DNA from: Flavobacterium psychrophilum
GTDB lineage: Bacteria; Bacteroidota; Bacteroidia; Flavobacteriales; Flavobacteriaceae
Direction of reading: 5' to 3'
Length of the DNA: 29,266 nucleotides
Assembly (NCBI GenBank): GCA_945897545.1
Contig: CAMDGJ010000006.1
Location: 1 to 29,266, forward strand
Below, one piece after another: positions 18,060-25,514 of the stretch. The notes beneath the pieces were generated by a model. It worked only from the letters and a program-made list of their open reading frames with translations. It ran no database searches and was not told the origin of the DNA. Each line of letters opens with the position of its first letter. Position 1 is the first letter of the stretch. Position numbers and translations under genes: made by a program.

Positions 18060-19220
18060 TTAGAATAAACTTTTTTCTATTCCCATTTCTAATCCTCTTA
18101 ACTCAGCAAGACCGCGTAAACGACCTATTCCTGAATATCCTGGATTTGTTTTTTTGTTCAAATCATCCAACATTTGGTGACCATGATCTGGACGCATTGG
18201 AATGATTCTTTTCGTTTCTTTTTGTTTTTTCAGAATCGATTTTACCACTTCGTACATATCTACATCGCCTTCTAAATGATTGGCTTCATAGAAATTTCCT
18301 TCGGCATCACGTTGCGTACTTCTCAAGTGAATAAAATTCATTTTAGCACCATGACGATCTACAATTCCTGGCAAATCATTATCAGCAATAACGCCGTAAG
18401 AACCCGTACACATACAAAATCCATTTGAAGGCGAATCAATTGCATTTAATAATTGAATCAAATCAGCTTCTGTAGAAACTACTCTTGGTAATCCTAAAAT
18501 TGGATATGGTGGATCATCAGGATGTATCGCCATTAAAACGCCTGCACTTTCCGCTACTGGAATGATTTCACGTAAGAAATAATATAAATTTTCTTTCAAT
18601 CTATTAGCATCGATACCGTCATATCCTTGAAGTACTTTTAAGAAATCTTCAACGGTATAAGACTCTTCAGCCCCAGGCAAACCTGCAATAATGTTTTGTT
18701 GCAATTTTACTTTATCGGCATCGGTTAATTTTTCAAAAGTAGCTTTTGCTTTCGCTTGCTGTGCTTCTGAATAGGTAGTTTCTGCTCCTGGTCTTTTTAA
18801 AATAAACAATTCAAAAGCAGCGAATTCGTTAATATCAAAACGCAACGCTTTAGACCCGTCTGGCATTTCATAAGATAAATCAGTTCTAGACCAATCTAAA
18901 ACAGGCATGAAATTATAACAAACAATATTAATTCCACAAGTCGCTAAGTTTTTGATACTTTGCTTGTAGTTTTCAATATATTTCAAATAATCACCCGATT
19001 GTTTTTTGATATCTTCGTGAACTGGAATACTTTCTACAACAGATAAAGTCAATCCTGCCGCTTCCACTTCATTTTTTCTTTTCATGATTTCGTCTACTTC
19101 CCACACTTGTCCATTTTTGATATGGTGTAAGGCAGTCACAATTCCGGTTGCTCCAGCTTGTTTGGCATCCGATAATTTCACGGGATCATTGGGTCCGTAC
19201 CATCTCCATGTTTGTTCCAT
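18060..19220 (-). CDS. uxuA: Mannonate dehydratase
   Basis: Cytoplasmic dehydratase of 386 residues turning D-mannonate into 2-keto-3-deoxy-D-gluconate (KDG). The start [14 protein letters not shown], the segments [12 protein letters not shown] and [10 protein letters not shown], and [16 protein letters not shown] around H233 are family hallmarks. C269/C271 ([11 protein letters not shown]), H298 and D345-H346 (RPDHGHQM) are the conserved metal-site and active-site region. Length is normal (E. coli about 394). It lies between uxuB (35 bases) and uxaC (7 bases), consistent with the third step of the pathway. Confidence 0.97.
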   Translation of the reverse strand: MEQTWRWYGPNDPVKLSDAKQAGATGIVTALHHIKNGQVWEVDEIMKRKNEVEAAGLTLSVVESIPVHEDIKKQSGDYLKYIENYKQSIKNLATCGINIVCYNFMPVLDWSRTDLSYEMPDGSKALRFDINEFAAFELFILKRPGAETTYSEAQQAKAKATFEKLTDADKVKLQQNIIAGLPGAEESYTVEDFLKVLQGYDGIDANRLKENLYYFLREIIPVAESAGVLMAIHPDDPPYPILGLPRVVSTEADLIQLLNAIDSPSNGFCMCTGSYGVIADNDLPGIVDRHGAKMNFIHLRSTQRDAEGNFYEANHLEGDVDMYEVVKSILKKQKETKRIIPMRPDHGHQMLDDLNKKTNPGYSGIGRLRGLAELRGLEMGIEKSLF

Positions 19221-19255
19221 AACTTTATGTATATTTTTTTTAAGTACTGTTTTTT

Positions 19256-20080
19256 TTAAACTCCACTAAACGCACTAAAACCTCCATCGATCGGAATAAC
19301 CACACCCGTCACAAAAGAGGATGCGTCATCACATAAATAAAGCGTGGTGCTAATTAAATCTTCTGGTTCTCCAAATCTTCCCATAGGGGTTTGATCAATA
19401 ATGGTGTTTCCTCTTGCAGTCAATTCACCGTTTCCAGTGGTCAATAAAGCACGGTTTTGATCGGTCAAGAAAAACCCAGGAGCTAATGCGTTAACACGAA
19501 TTCCCACTTTTGAAAAATGGACTGCCAACCATTGGGTAAAGTTTGATACCGCAGCTTTTGCACCACTGTATGCTGGTATTTTTGTCAAAGGGGTAAAGGC
19601 ATTCATCGAAGAAATATTCAAAATACTGCAGCCTTTTTTGCCAATCATGTCTTTTGAAAAAACTTGCGTTGGCAATAAAGTTCCGATAAAGTTTAAATTG
19701 AAAACGAACTTTATCCCTTCGGCATCTAAATCAAAAAAAGTTTTGAAACCTTCGGTTGTATTTAGCAAGTCCTCTTCTAATAGAAATGGATTTGATGTGG
19801 TTCCCAAGGGATGGTTTCCTCCTGCTCCGTTCACCAAAATATCGCAGCTTCCCAATTTTTCATTAACTTCTTTTTTGGCTGCTTCTAATGATTCCTTTTC
19901 CAATACATTTGCGGCAACACCAATTGCTTTTCCTCCAGCTGCATTAATTTCGTTAGCAATTTGATCTGCAGCTTCTTTTTTTAAGTCCAAAAGTGCTATT
20001 TGGTAGCCTTGTTTAGCCAATGCTTTAGCTAATGTACCACACAAAACTCCTCCTGCTCCTGTTATAACTACTGTTTTCAT
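19256..20080 (-). CDS. uxuB: SDR-type D-mannonate oxidoreductase (fructuronate reductase)
   Basis: NAD(P)-dependent short-chain dehydrogenase of 274 residues, predicted to reduce D-fructuronate to D-mannonate. Cofactor motif TGAGGVLCG at 7-15; [15 protein letters not shown] after the central strand, an insert characteristic of SDR-type mannonate oxidoreductases such as the Bacillus UxuB/YjmF type; catalytic S157/S158, Y171 and K175 (AYSGAKAAV). E. coli UxuB belongs to an unrelated long-chain family, so this is the analogous enzyme. The alternative, KduD (5-keto-4-deoxyuronate pathway), is less likely because of the insert, the length and the uxaC/uxuA neighbours. It lies 3 bases from eda. Confidence 0.88.
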   Translation of the reverse strand: MKTVVITGAGGVLCGTLAKALAKQGYQIALLDLKKEAADQIANEINAAGGKAIGVAANVLEKESLEAAKKEVNEKLGSCDILVNGAGGNHPLGTTSNPFLLEEDLLNTTEGFKTFFDLDAEGIKFVFNLNFIGTLLPTQVFSKDMIGKKGCSILNISSMNAFTPLTKIPAYSGAKAAVSNFTQWLAVHFSKVGIRVNALAPGFFLTDQNRALLTTGNGELTARGNTIIDQTPMGRFGEPEDLISTTLYLCDDASSFVTGVVIPIDGGFSAFSGV

Positions 20081-20083
20081 GTT

Positions 20084-20746
20084 TTAGTTTTTTATAGTTT
20101 GGATTAAACTTAAAACGGCTTTCGTTTCCGATTCGATGGTTGCGTAATCTTTGTCAGCCATTAATTGTTTGCTGATTAATTTGCTTCCCATTCCAACTGC
20201 TGAAACTCCTGCTTTGAACCAACCTCCAATATTTTCTTTGGTGGTGTCTACACCGCCTGTAGGCATGAACAATAATTTTGGAAAAATATCTTTAATACCA
20301 CTTAAAAAATCAGGTCCTAGCATATTACCAGGGAACAATTTGATGAAGTGAATCCCAGCATTTTCAGCTGCAATAATTTCTGTTGGTGTCATACAACCTG
20401 GACTGTACAAAATTCCTTTACTTTTTAGAAATGCCGCAACTTCTGGAACAAATCCTGGACTAATGAAAAAATCAGCGCCAACTGCAAAATATTCTTGCGC
20501 TTGTTGCAAGTTTTTTATGGTTCCAATACCCAATAATAAATCAGGCATTTCAGCATTTCTAACTTCAACCATTTTGGTAAAGTTACTCAAAGCTGTTTCG
20601 CCACGGCTTGTATATTCAACCGCTTTGATTCCTGCTCTGTAAATCGCTCTTAATACATCTATAGTTACATTTTCGTCTGCATGAAAGTACAAAGGAAGCA
20701 TTCCTTGTTGTACAATGGCATCTGATACTTTTTGAATGGTACTCAT
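20084..20746 (-). CDS. eda: KDPG aldolase (2-dehydro-3-deoxyphosphogluconate / 4-hydroxy-2-oxoglutarate aldolase)
   Basis: Class I aldolase of 220 residues cleaving KDPG into pyruvate and glyceraldehyde 3-phosphate in the cytoplasm. The Schiff-base lysine is K136 (HFIKLFPGNMLG), the catalytic glutamate E44 (AVEYTSRGE), and the phosphate-binding end is MPTGGVDTTKENIGGWFKAG. The segment EYTSRG differs from the E-[IV]-T-x-R-T of proteobacterial Eda but keeps the glutamate and arginine. Length is normal. It is packed 3 bases from both yhcH and uxuB, indicating a single transcript, and forms the last enzymatic step. Confidence 0.95.
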   Translation of the reverse strand: MSTIQKVSDAIVQQGMLPLYFHADENVTIDVLRAIYRAGIKAVEYTSRGETALSNFTKMVEVRNAEMPDLLLGIGTIKNLQQAQEYFAVGADFFISPGFVPEVAAFLKSKGILYSPGCMTPTEIIAAENAGIHFIKLFPGNMLGPDFLSGIKDIFPKLLFMPTGGVDTTKENIGGWFKAGVSAVGMGSKLISKQLMADKDYATIESETKAVLSLIQTIKN

Positions 20747-20749
20747 ACT

Positions 20750-21199
20750 TTATATTTTAACTTTAATTACTACTTTTTTTATTTCGCCTTCGCCAATCAT
20801 TGGAGCATGCACATCTTCTGGAAAGAAAACGGCAAATTGCTCGTCTGTTAATTGGAAAAACATATCGGGTGCATCGCTAAAAAAACGTACATCTTTCTCT
20901 GGATTATAATCTCCATTTGGTGTTGCACATTTTTCTCTTGGTTTCCAACCGAACGTTTCCAATCCTTTTACACAAACCTGAATGTCGATATTTTTATCGT
21001 GACATTCAAACTTAGAAAGACTTGCTTCTTCTGTTTTTCCGTTTGCCGTATTTACAATTAACTTCAAACCTTCAGGTGTTTCTGAAACACCTTCAGCAAG
21101 ATTTGCCAAATCATTTTGGTGTAAAAACTCAAATGCTTTCGCAAAGGAAGGATGCAAACTATAATATTTTGATGCGTTATTTAAGGTATCTATTATCAT
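20750..21199 (-). CDS. YhcH/YjgK/YiaL family (DUF386) cupin-like protein
   Basis: Small protein of 149 residues of the family that includes YiaL, YhcH and EbgC (beta-galactosidase beta chain). The metal-site pattern is visible as E65-C-H67 followed by IDIQ (71-74), and FFPEDVHAPMIG with H131; K140s near the C-terminus (EIKKVVIKVKI) are also typical. Members bind a divalent metal and act on free sugars or sugar acids; some are proposed anomerases or isomerases, but no single reaction is fixed. Wedged between kdgK and eda (3 and 9 bases), it probably helps convert a uronic-acid intermediate, perhaps ring-open or anomeric forms (inference). Confidence 0.88.
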   Translation of the reverse strand: MIIDTLNNASKYYSLHPSFAKAFEFLHQNDLANLAEGVSETPEGLKLIVNTANGKTEEASLSKFECHDKNIDIQVCVKGLETFGWKPREKCATPNGDYNPEKDVRFFSDAPDMFFQLTDEQFAVFFPEDVHAPMIGEGEIKKVVIKVKI

Positions 21200-21208
21200 G
21201 ATTTCTTA

Positions 21209-22252
21209 TTATCTTGCAACTCTACCAGAAGCATCGCCTCCCATTAATTTATTTACCTCATCAACCGTAACTAAATTGGCATCGCCTTTAATCGTGTGTT
21301 TTAAGCAAGAAGCTGCAACTGCAAAATCCAATGCGTTTTGGTCATTATCTGGATACGTCAATAATCCGTAGATTAAACCTCCCATGAATGAATCGCCACC
21401 ACCAACTCTATCAACGATGTCCGTAATTTGATACTGACGTGTTTGCAACATTTCTTTACCGTCGTATAAAACGCCAGCCCAAGTGTTGTGAGAAGCAGAA
21501 ATCGAACCTCTTAAAGTAGTAATTACTTTTTTAGCTCTTGGGAATTTTTCCATCATTTGTTGACAAACAGACAAGAAAGCTTCTGCTTTTACATCGTGTC
21601 CGTGCGTTTGAACTGCTGCTCCTGCTGGTTTGATACCAAAGTGCATTTCTGCATCTTCTTCATTTCCTAAAATCACATCACAATAGGATGTTAACTCGGT
21701 CATGATTGCCTCACGATCCCCACCGTATTTCCAAAGCTTAGCGCGGTAATTTAAATCGGTTGAAATAGTAACGCCTAATTTGCTGGCTACTTTAATTGCT
21801 TCTAAACAAGCATCGGCAGAACTTTGAGAAATTGCTGGAGTAATTCCAGTCCAGTGAAACCATTCTACTCCTTCAAAAACTTTTTCCCAATTGATCATCC
21901 CTGGTTGGATATCAGACATTGAAGAATGAGATCTATCGTAAACTACTTTACTTCCTCTTGATACGGCTCCAGTTTCTAAAAAGTAAATCCCTAAACGGTC
22001 TCCACCCCAAACAATATTATCTACACCAACTCCTCTTTTGCGCATTTCCATCATGGCGCATTCTCCAATATCATTTTTTGGCAAACGGGTTACAAAATCA
22101 ACTGGAATTCCATAATTTGCTAGTGAAACAGCTACGTTAGATTCTCCACCACCATACACAACATCAAAATTGTCTGCTTGTGAAAATCTTAAAAATCCTT
22201 GTGGTGCTAATCTTAACATTATCTCACCAAATGTTACTACTCTTTTTCCCAT
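21209..22252 (-). CDS. kdgK: 2-keto-3-deoxygluconate kinase, PfkB family (copy 1)
   Basis: Ribokinase-family sugar kinase of 347 residues predicted to phosphorylate KDG to KDPG. N-terminal VVTFGEIMLRLAP and the substrate-binding VYGGGESNVAVSLANYG (33-49); the catalytic base is D287 in DRVGGGDSFMGG, where the anion-hole motif reads GGGD instead of the usual GAGD. It lies 9 bases before yhcH and 90 bases after a second kinase gene of the same family. The two are clearly paralogous and share the C-terminal pattern (kinase core, ...GRVAR/GRVSR). Which copy uses KDG, and whether the other uses a different 2-keto-3-deoxy acid, is not visible. Confidence 0.9.
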   Translation of the reverse strand: MGKRVVTFGEIMLRLAPQGFLRFSQADNFDVVYGGGESNVAVSLANYGIPVDFVTRLPKNDIGECAMMEMRKRGVGVDNIVWGGDRLGIYFLETGAVSRGSKVVYDRSHSSMSDIQPGMINWEKVFEGVEWFHWTGITPAISQSSADACLEAIKVASKLGVTISTDLNYRAKLWKYGGDREAIMTELTSYCDVILGNEEDAEMHFGIKPAGAAVQTHGHDVKAEAFLSVCQQMMEKFPRAKKVITTLRGSISASHNTWAGVLYDGKEMLQTRQYQITDIVDRVGGGDSFMGGLIYGLLTYPDNDQNALDFAVAASCLKHTIKGDANLVTVDEVNKLMGGDASGRVAR

Positions 22253-22342
22253 TTTTTAAATTGCTTATTGTTGTTAATTTGTTTATTTATTTTATTTGTT
22301 AAATCGGTATTTTTAAATTTTAATTCCTCAATTAATAATTTG

Positions 22343-23350
22343 TTACCTTGATACTCTTCCGCCACCCGAACCATCCATTAATGCTTGTATTTCATTTACG
22401 GTAGCTAAATTAATATCCCCTGAAATGGAGTGTTTTAAACAAGTAGCTGCAACAGCGAATTCAAGAGCTGTTTGATGGTTGTCTGGCCAAGTAATTAATC
22501 CGTAAATTATTCCAGCCATAAAAGCATCACCAGCGCCAATCCTGTCTATGATATGGGAAATGTTATATACTTGAGAGTGCAATAATGCTGAGCCATTCCA
22601 TAACGTAGCGCTTACACCATTTGATGATGCGTTTGCATTCATCCTTTGCGTAGAAACAATGTTTTTCAGTTTTGGGAATGCTTTCATCCAATTGCTAAAA
22701 ACAATTTCATCAGTATCTCCTTCATTCCTTTTAACACCTAATACTTTTTCTGATTCATCGATGCCTCCCAATAATAAATCGCAATGTTTAACAAGATCTG
22801 GCATTATTTCATTGGCATTTTTACCGTATTTCCACAAAGTGGGCCTATAATTTAAATCGGCAGAAATGGTTAATCCCATATTTTCGGCAGCAATTAATGC
22901 TTCTTTACATAATGCAGCAAGTTCCGATGAAAGTGAAGGCGTAATGCCCGACCAATGAAACCAATCGGCATCTTTAAATATCGTTTCCCAATCTATCATC
23001 CCTTTTCTCAAGGTAGAAAACGAAGAATCTTCCCTGTCATAAACTACTTTTCCGGGCCTTTCGGATGCGCCTTGTTCGAAATAATAAATCCCGAGTCTTT
23101 TGCCTTGAATCGAAGCTATGGGATTTACACCAAAAGAACGCAACATGCTCAAAGAAGACTCGCCCAATTCATTTGGAGGAACTGCCGTGATAAATTTGAC
23201 CGCAAGTCCAAATTTGGACAATGAGGCCGCAACATTGGCTTCGGCACAACCGTAATACAAATCAAAAGAAGTCGCCTGAGTTAGTCGTAAATGACTAGGT
23301 GGCGATAGCCTGAGCAGTATTTCCCCAAAAGTTACGATTTTTTTTGACAT
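22343..23350 (-). CDS. kdgK: 2-keto-3-deoxygluconate kinase, PfkB family (copy 2, first gene of operon)
   Basis: Second PfkB kinase, 335 residues from the ATG at 23350 (MSKKIVTFGEILLRLSP). A longer GTG-started frame from 23374 is rejected because it would begin inside the operator. The catalytic base is D275 in IGAGDAFMAG. The substrate loop reads YYGCAEANVAASLSKFG, with Cys-Ala replacing the Gly-Gly of copy 1, and the middle region is shorter, so the substrate could differ. It is the promoter-proximal gene of the eight-gene operon. A promoter and a 16-base LacI-type operator lie directly upstream. Confidence 0.9.
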   Translation of the reverse strand: MSKKIVTFGEILLRLSPPSHLRLTQATSFDLYYGCAEANVAASLSKFGLAVKFITAVPPNELGESSLSMLRSFGVNPIASIQGKRLGIYYFEQGASERPGKVVYDREDSSFSTLRKGMIDWETIFKDADWFHWSGITPSLSSELAALCKEALIAAENMGLTISADLNYRPTLWKYGKNANEIMPDLVKHCDLLLGGIDESEKVLGVKRNEGDTDEIVFSNWMKAFPKLKNIVSTQRMNANASSNGVSATLWNGSALLHSQVYNISHIIDRIGAGDAFMAGIIYGLITWPDNHQTALEFAVAATCLKHSISGDINLATVNEIQALMDGSGGGRVSR

Positions 23351-23362
23351 AATATTATATTT

Positions 23363-23378
23363 TCGTGTCCGCACACGA
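23363..23378. promoter_or_regulatory. LacI-type operator of the hexuronate operon
   Basis: The sequence TCGTGTCCGCACACGA has palindromic arms TCGTGT/ACACGA around a central CG, the hallmark of LacI-family operators. It begins 12 bases upstream of the kdgK copy 2 ATG and starts 6 bases after the TATATTTG -7 box, so a bound repressor would cover the transcription start. Same motif at 23606-23621 and 29074-29089. Confidence 0.8.
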
Positions 23379-23384
23379 GCATTG

Positions 23385-23414
23385 CAAATATATAAAAATT
23401 ATTAACTTAAACAA
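23385..23414 (-). promoter_or_regulatory. Promoter of the hexuronate operon
   Basis: On the minus strand a TTG (-33) at 23412-23414 is followed after exactly 19 bases by TATATTTG (-7) at 23385-23392, matching the Bacteroidota TTTG-N19-TAnnTTTG promoter. It drives kdgK copy 2 and the seven genes after it. Confidence 0.75.
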
Positions 23415-23580
23415 TTCTATTTTTAAAAAAAATAGAGCAATTAATTTTAAGAAAACTAAAAAATAATACTTGTAGGTGATTGAACAATATGTTAACAATC
23501 ATATTTAAAGTAAGTGAGAATCGTTAAATGATAATTATGAATCAGGTTTTTCAATTTAATATTAATTATTAAAAAAATTA

Positions 23581-23612
23581 TTTGGAAGTACCAGTATTTA
23601 TCGATACGTTTA
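23581..23612 (+). promoter_or_regulatory. Candidate promoter of the esterase gene
   Basis: TTTG at 23581-23584, then 20 bases, then TACGTTTA at 23605-23612, one mismatch from TAnnTTTG. The operator at 23606-23621 overlaps the -7 box. The stretch between this promoter and the divergent one (about 23415-23580) is AT-rich and shows nothing else. Confidence 0.5.
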
Positions 23613-23621
23613 CGTGCACGT
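23606..23621. promoter_or_regulatory. LacI-type operator of the esterase gene
   Basis: ACGTTTACGTGCACGT aligns base for base with the 23363 and 29074 sites (CGTkTnCGnrCACG with central CG), though with weaker left-arm symmetry. A perfect 14-base palindrome TTACGTGCACGTAA is offset inside and past it (23610-23623). Located 29 bases before the ATG. Confidence 0.65.
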
Positions 23622-23650
23622 AATGAAACTAATTTATATAAAATTTTAAA

Positions 23651-25219
23651 ATGAAAAAAATGCACCACCTACTTGTGTCCTTCAATTGCCTTTTGTTTGT
23701 TTGTTTTGGACATAATGTCGCTTTTTCACAAACCAAAATAAATCAAAATCAAAAGTCCAAATCAAATCAGTTGGAATACAAAGTCAGTAATAAAAAGCAA
23801 TCTCCAAAAAAAATAGCTAACGCTTTTAATCCAACCAACTTAGTTGCATTGCAAGTAAATTCAAATCTTGTAAATTTGACTTGGACGGATAGCGCGCTTG
23901 AAGAAGGCTACATCGTACAACGCAAACCTAAGGGAGGTTTGTTCACACAAATTGGTGCTGTTAATGCTAACACAATCACATTCAACGATGTTACCCCTCA
24001 TTTAAATCCTAATGATTTTATTACAGCGGATAGGTTCTCGACCGTAAAACTTACTTCCAATATTAAGTTTGCAGACGTTACCAATTATCTAGGAAAAGCC
24101 ACACCACTGAATCTTGATATCTATGAACCAGCTAATGACAATACCTCAGCTAGACCGGTAATAATTTGGATTCACGGTGGTGGATTTCGAACAGGTTCGA
24201 CAAAAACACAAGGTTATATTGTAAATTACTCCCATAGATTTGCCAAAAGGGGATATGTTTGCATCTCTATAGATTATAGACTTCGAGCAGGTTCAAGTAT
24301 GCCAACTCAATCAGATGAATTTCCTGCATTGCAAGATGCTGCCAGAGATGCTAATGCGGCTATTAATTGGGTTAAAGCTAATGCTGCAAACTATAGAATT
24401 GACCCTAATTTAATTTTTGTAGCTGGAGGATCTGCTGGTGGCAGAACTACACAAACCGTCTGTCAATTTGATGGCCCGGATACATTAGCACAGTATACTC
24501 CTGAAAATCAATATAAGAACATTCCATGGGACAAAACCGGCTTGATAGCCAGTGCAACCCTCTGGGGTGGGTTAGAACCCGAAATGAGAGGATGGGCTTA
24601 TCCAAGCCCTCCCTATTCTACTACAAACTACCTTCAATCAACCGATGTGCCAACAATAATGGTTCACGGGTCTGCTGACACCACTATCCTTCCAAAAGAA
24701 AGCCAAGAATTAAACGCTGCGCTTACTGTAGCTGGCGTAACTACTGAACTTCGTATTATCCCAGGTGCTACTCATAGTTGTCTGGGTGAAGAAGCAAATA
24801 TCTCGGAATGGGTCGCGGCTTTCTTTGCCAAAGAATGGAACAAGGTAAATGTCAAGATAAACTCTTTTACCTATCGTGTTCTGGCGTACAGTACAAGCGC
24901 AAATTCATACTCAAACGAAGCATCAGTGGCCTATTCCAACACCTTGGATACAGCTGATTTTTCAAATAAAAATGATATACTATTTTATCCAAATCCAACT
25001 GATTCAACAAATTTTAACCTTAACATAAAAAACTTTAATTTAATAAAACACTTCGAGGTCACAATTTATACAACGGGTGGCAAACTATTATTTTCTAAAA
25101 AATATAAGCCAGCAGAAAATATAATAGTAGACCCAAATTCTAAATTAGAAAAAGGAATGTATTTGATCTGTTTTAAATCAGAAAAAACAAATATCACAAA
25201 AAAACTGATTATCAATTAA
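23651..25219 (+). CDS. T9SS-secreted alpha/beta-hydrolase esterase, catalytic domain inserted in a fibronectin type III domain
   Basis: Exported carboxylesterase of 522 residues. Signal peptide about 1-27 (NVAFSQ). Residues 57-117 match the first two thirds of an FN3 domain (NLVNLTWTDSALEEGYIVQR ... NANTITFNDVTP). An alpha/beta hydrolase follows at about 125-395 with oxyanion motif H175-G-G-G178, nucleophile S261 (GGSAGG), D343 (HGSADTTI) and H375 (GATHSC). Residues 404-431 (SFTYRVLAYSTSANSYSNEA) then complete the FN3 domain. A T9SS type A sorting tail fills about 443-522 (FYPNPTDS ... KKLIIN). The substrate could be an acetyl, feruloyl or methyl ester on polysaccharide, and this cannot be decided. 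Transcribed divergently from the hexuronate operon with the same operator motif, it probably acts on the same plant or algal glycan. Confidence 0.9.
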   Translation: MKKMHHLLVSFNCLLFVCFGHNVAFSQTKINQNQKSKSNQLEYKVSNKKQSPKKIANAFNPTNLVALQVNSNLVNLTWTDSALEEGYIVQRKPKGGLFTQIGAVNANTITFNDVTPHLNPNDFITADRFSTVKLTSNIKFADVTNYLGKATPLNLDIYEPANDNTSARPVIIWIHGGGFRTGSTKTQGYIVNYSHRFAKRGYVCISIDYRLRAGSSMPTQSDEFPALQDAARDANAAINWVKANAANYRIDPNLIFVAGGSAGGRTTQTVCQFDGPDTLAQYTPENQYKNIPWDKTGLIASATLWGGLEPEMRGWAYPSPPYSTTNYLQSTDVPTIMVHGSADTTILPKESQELNAALTVAGVTTELRIIPGATHSCLGEEANISEWVAAFFAKEWNKVNVKINSFTYRVLAYSTSANSYSNEASVAYSNTLDTADFSNKNDILFYPNPTDSTNFNLNIKNFNLIKHFEVTIYTTGGKLLFSKKYKPAENIIVDPNSKLEKGMYLICFKSEKTNITKKLIIN

Positions 25220-25438
25220 GTTTTAGACTGGTAAATAATTCAAAATAGCTTTGCCTATGTAATACAGCGAACCTAACCTTCCTCAAAACAAAAAAAACAT
25301 AAAACTAGATTTTTTATGTAATTATAAATCTATTTACTCTAAAACTAGTTTTAAGGTTCTATTTGCGCGAAATAACTCTTTTTAGCATATTTGTGCAATT
25401 TTATGCTAATTTGAAATTACTTTTTCTGTATGGAATCT

Positions 25439-25446
25439 TATATTTG
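25439..25446 (+). promoter_or_regulatory. Candidate -7 box of the LacI-family regulator gene
   Basis: TATATTTG matches TAnnTTTG exactly. A TTTG exists 25 bases upstream, longer than usual, so the alternative box CATATTTG at 25386-25393 (TTG-N20) may be the real promoter. The start codon is 68 bases downstream. Confidence 0.4.
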
Positions 25447-25486
25447 CAGTAATAAAATATTTTTTAAAAAAATATTTTTATTACTG
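25447..25486. repeat. Long AT-rich inverted repeat in the leader of the LacI-family gene
   Basis: CAGTAATAAAATATTTTTT and AAAAAATATTTTTATTACTG form a nearly perfect 40-base inverted repeat (one extra T in the right arm). It begins at the base after the TATATTTG box and ends 28 bases before the ATG. As RNA it would form a long AU hairpin; as DNA it could be a protein-binding palindrome. Confidence 0.55.
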
Positions 25487-25514
25487 ATTCTAAATAATAA
25501 ATCGAACATTTACT

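Larger units (their letters stand above)
25220..25514. other. Intergenic region upstream of the LacI-family gene
   Basis: AT-rich spacer of 295 bases. Two -7-like boxes occur: CATATTTG at 25386-25393 with TTG 20 bases upstream, and TATATTTG at 25439-25446 with poorer -33 spacing. The inverted repeat at 25447-25486 lies in the leader. No LacI-type CGTG/CACG operator is seen here, so autoregulation through that motif is not supported. No clear terminator follows the esterase gene. Confidence 0.5.

Noticed and set aside
23351..23374. N-terminal extension of kdgK copy 2 from a GTG at 23374
   Set aside because: It would start inside the operator and the transcription start region; the homologous start MSKKIVTFGE at 23350 matches copy 1.
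25340..25353. 14-base palindrome TAAAACTAGTTTTA
   Set aside because: AT-rich and unrelated to the CGTG/CACG operator; short palindromes of this kind are common by chance in this base composition.
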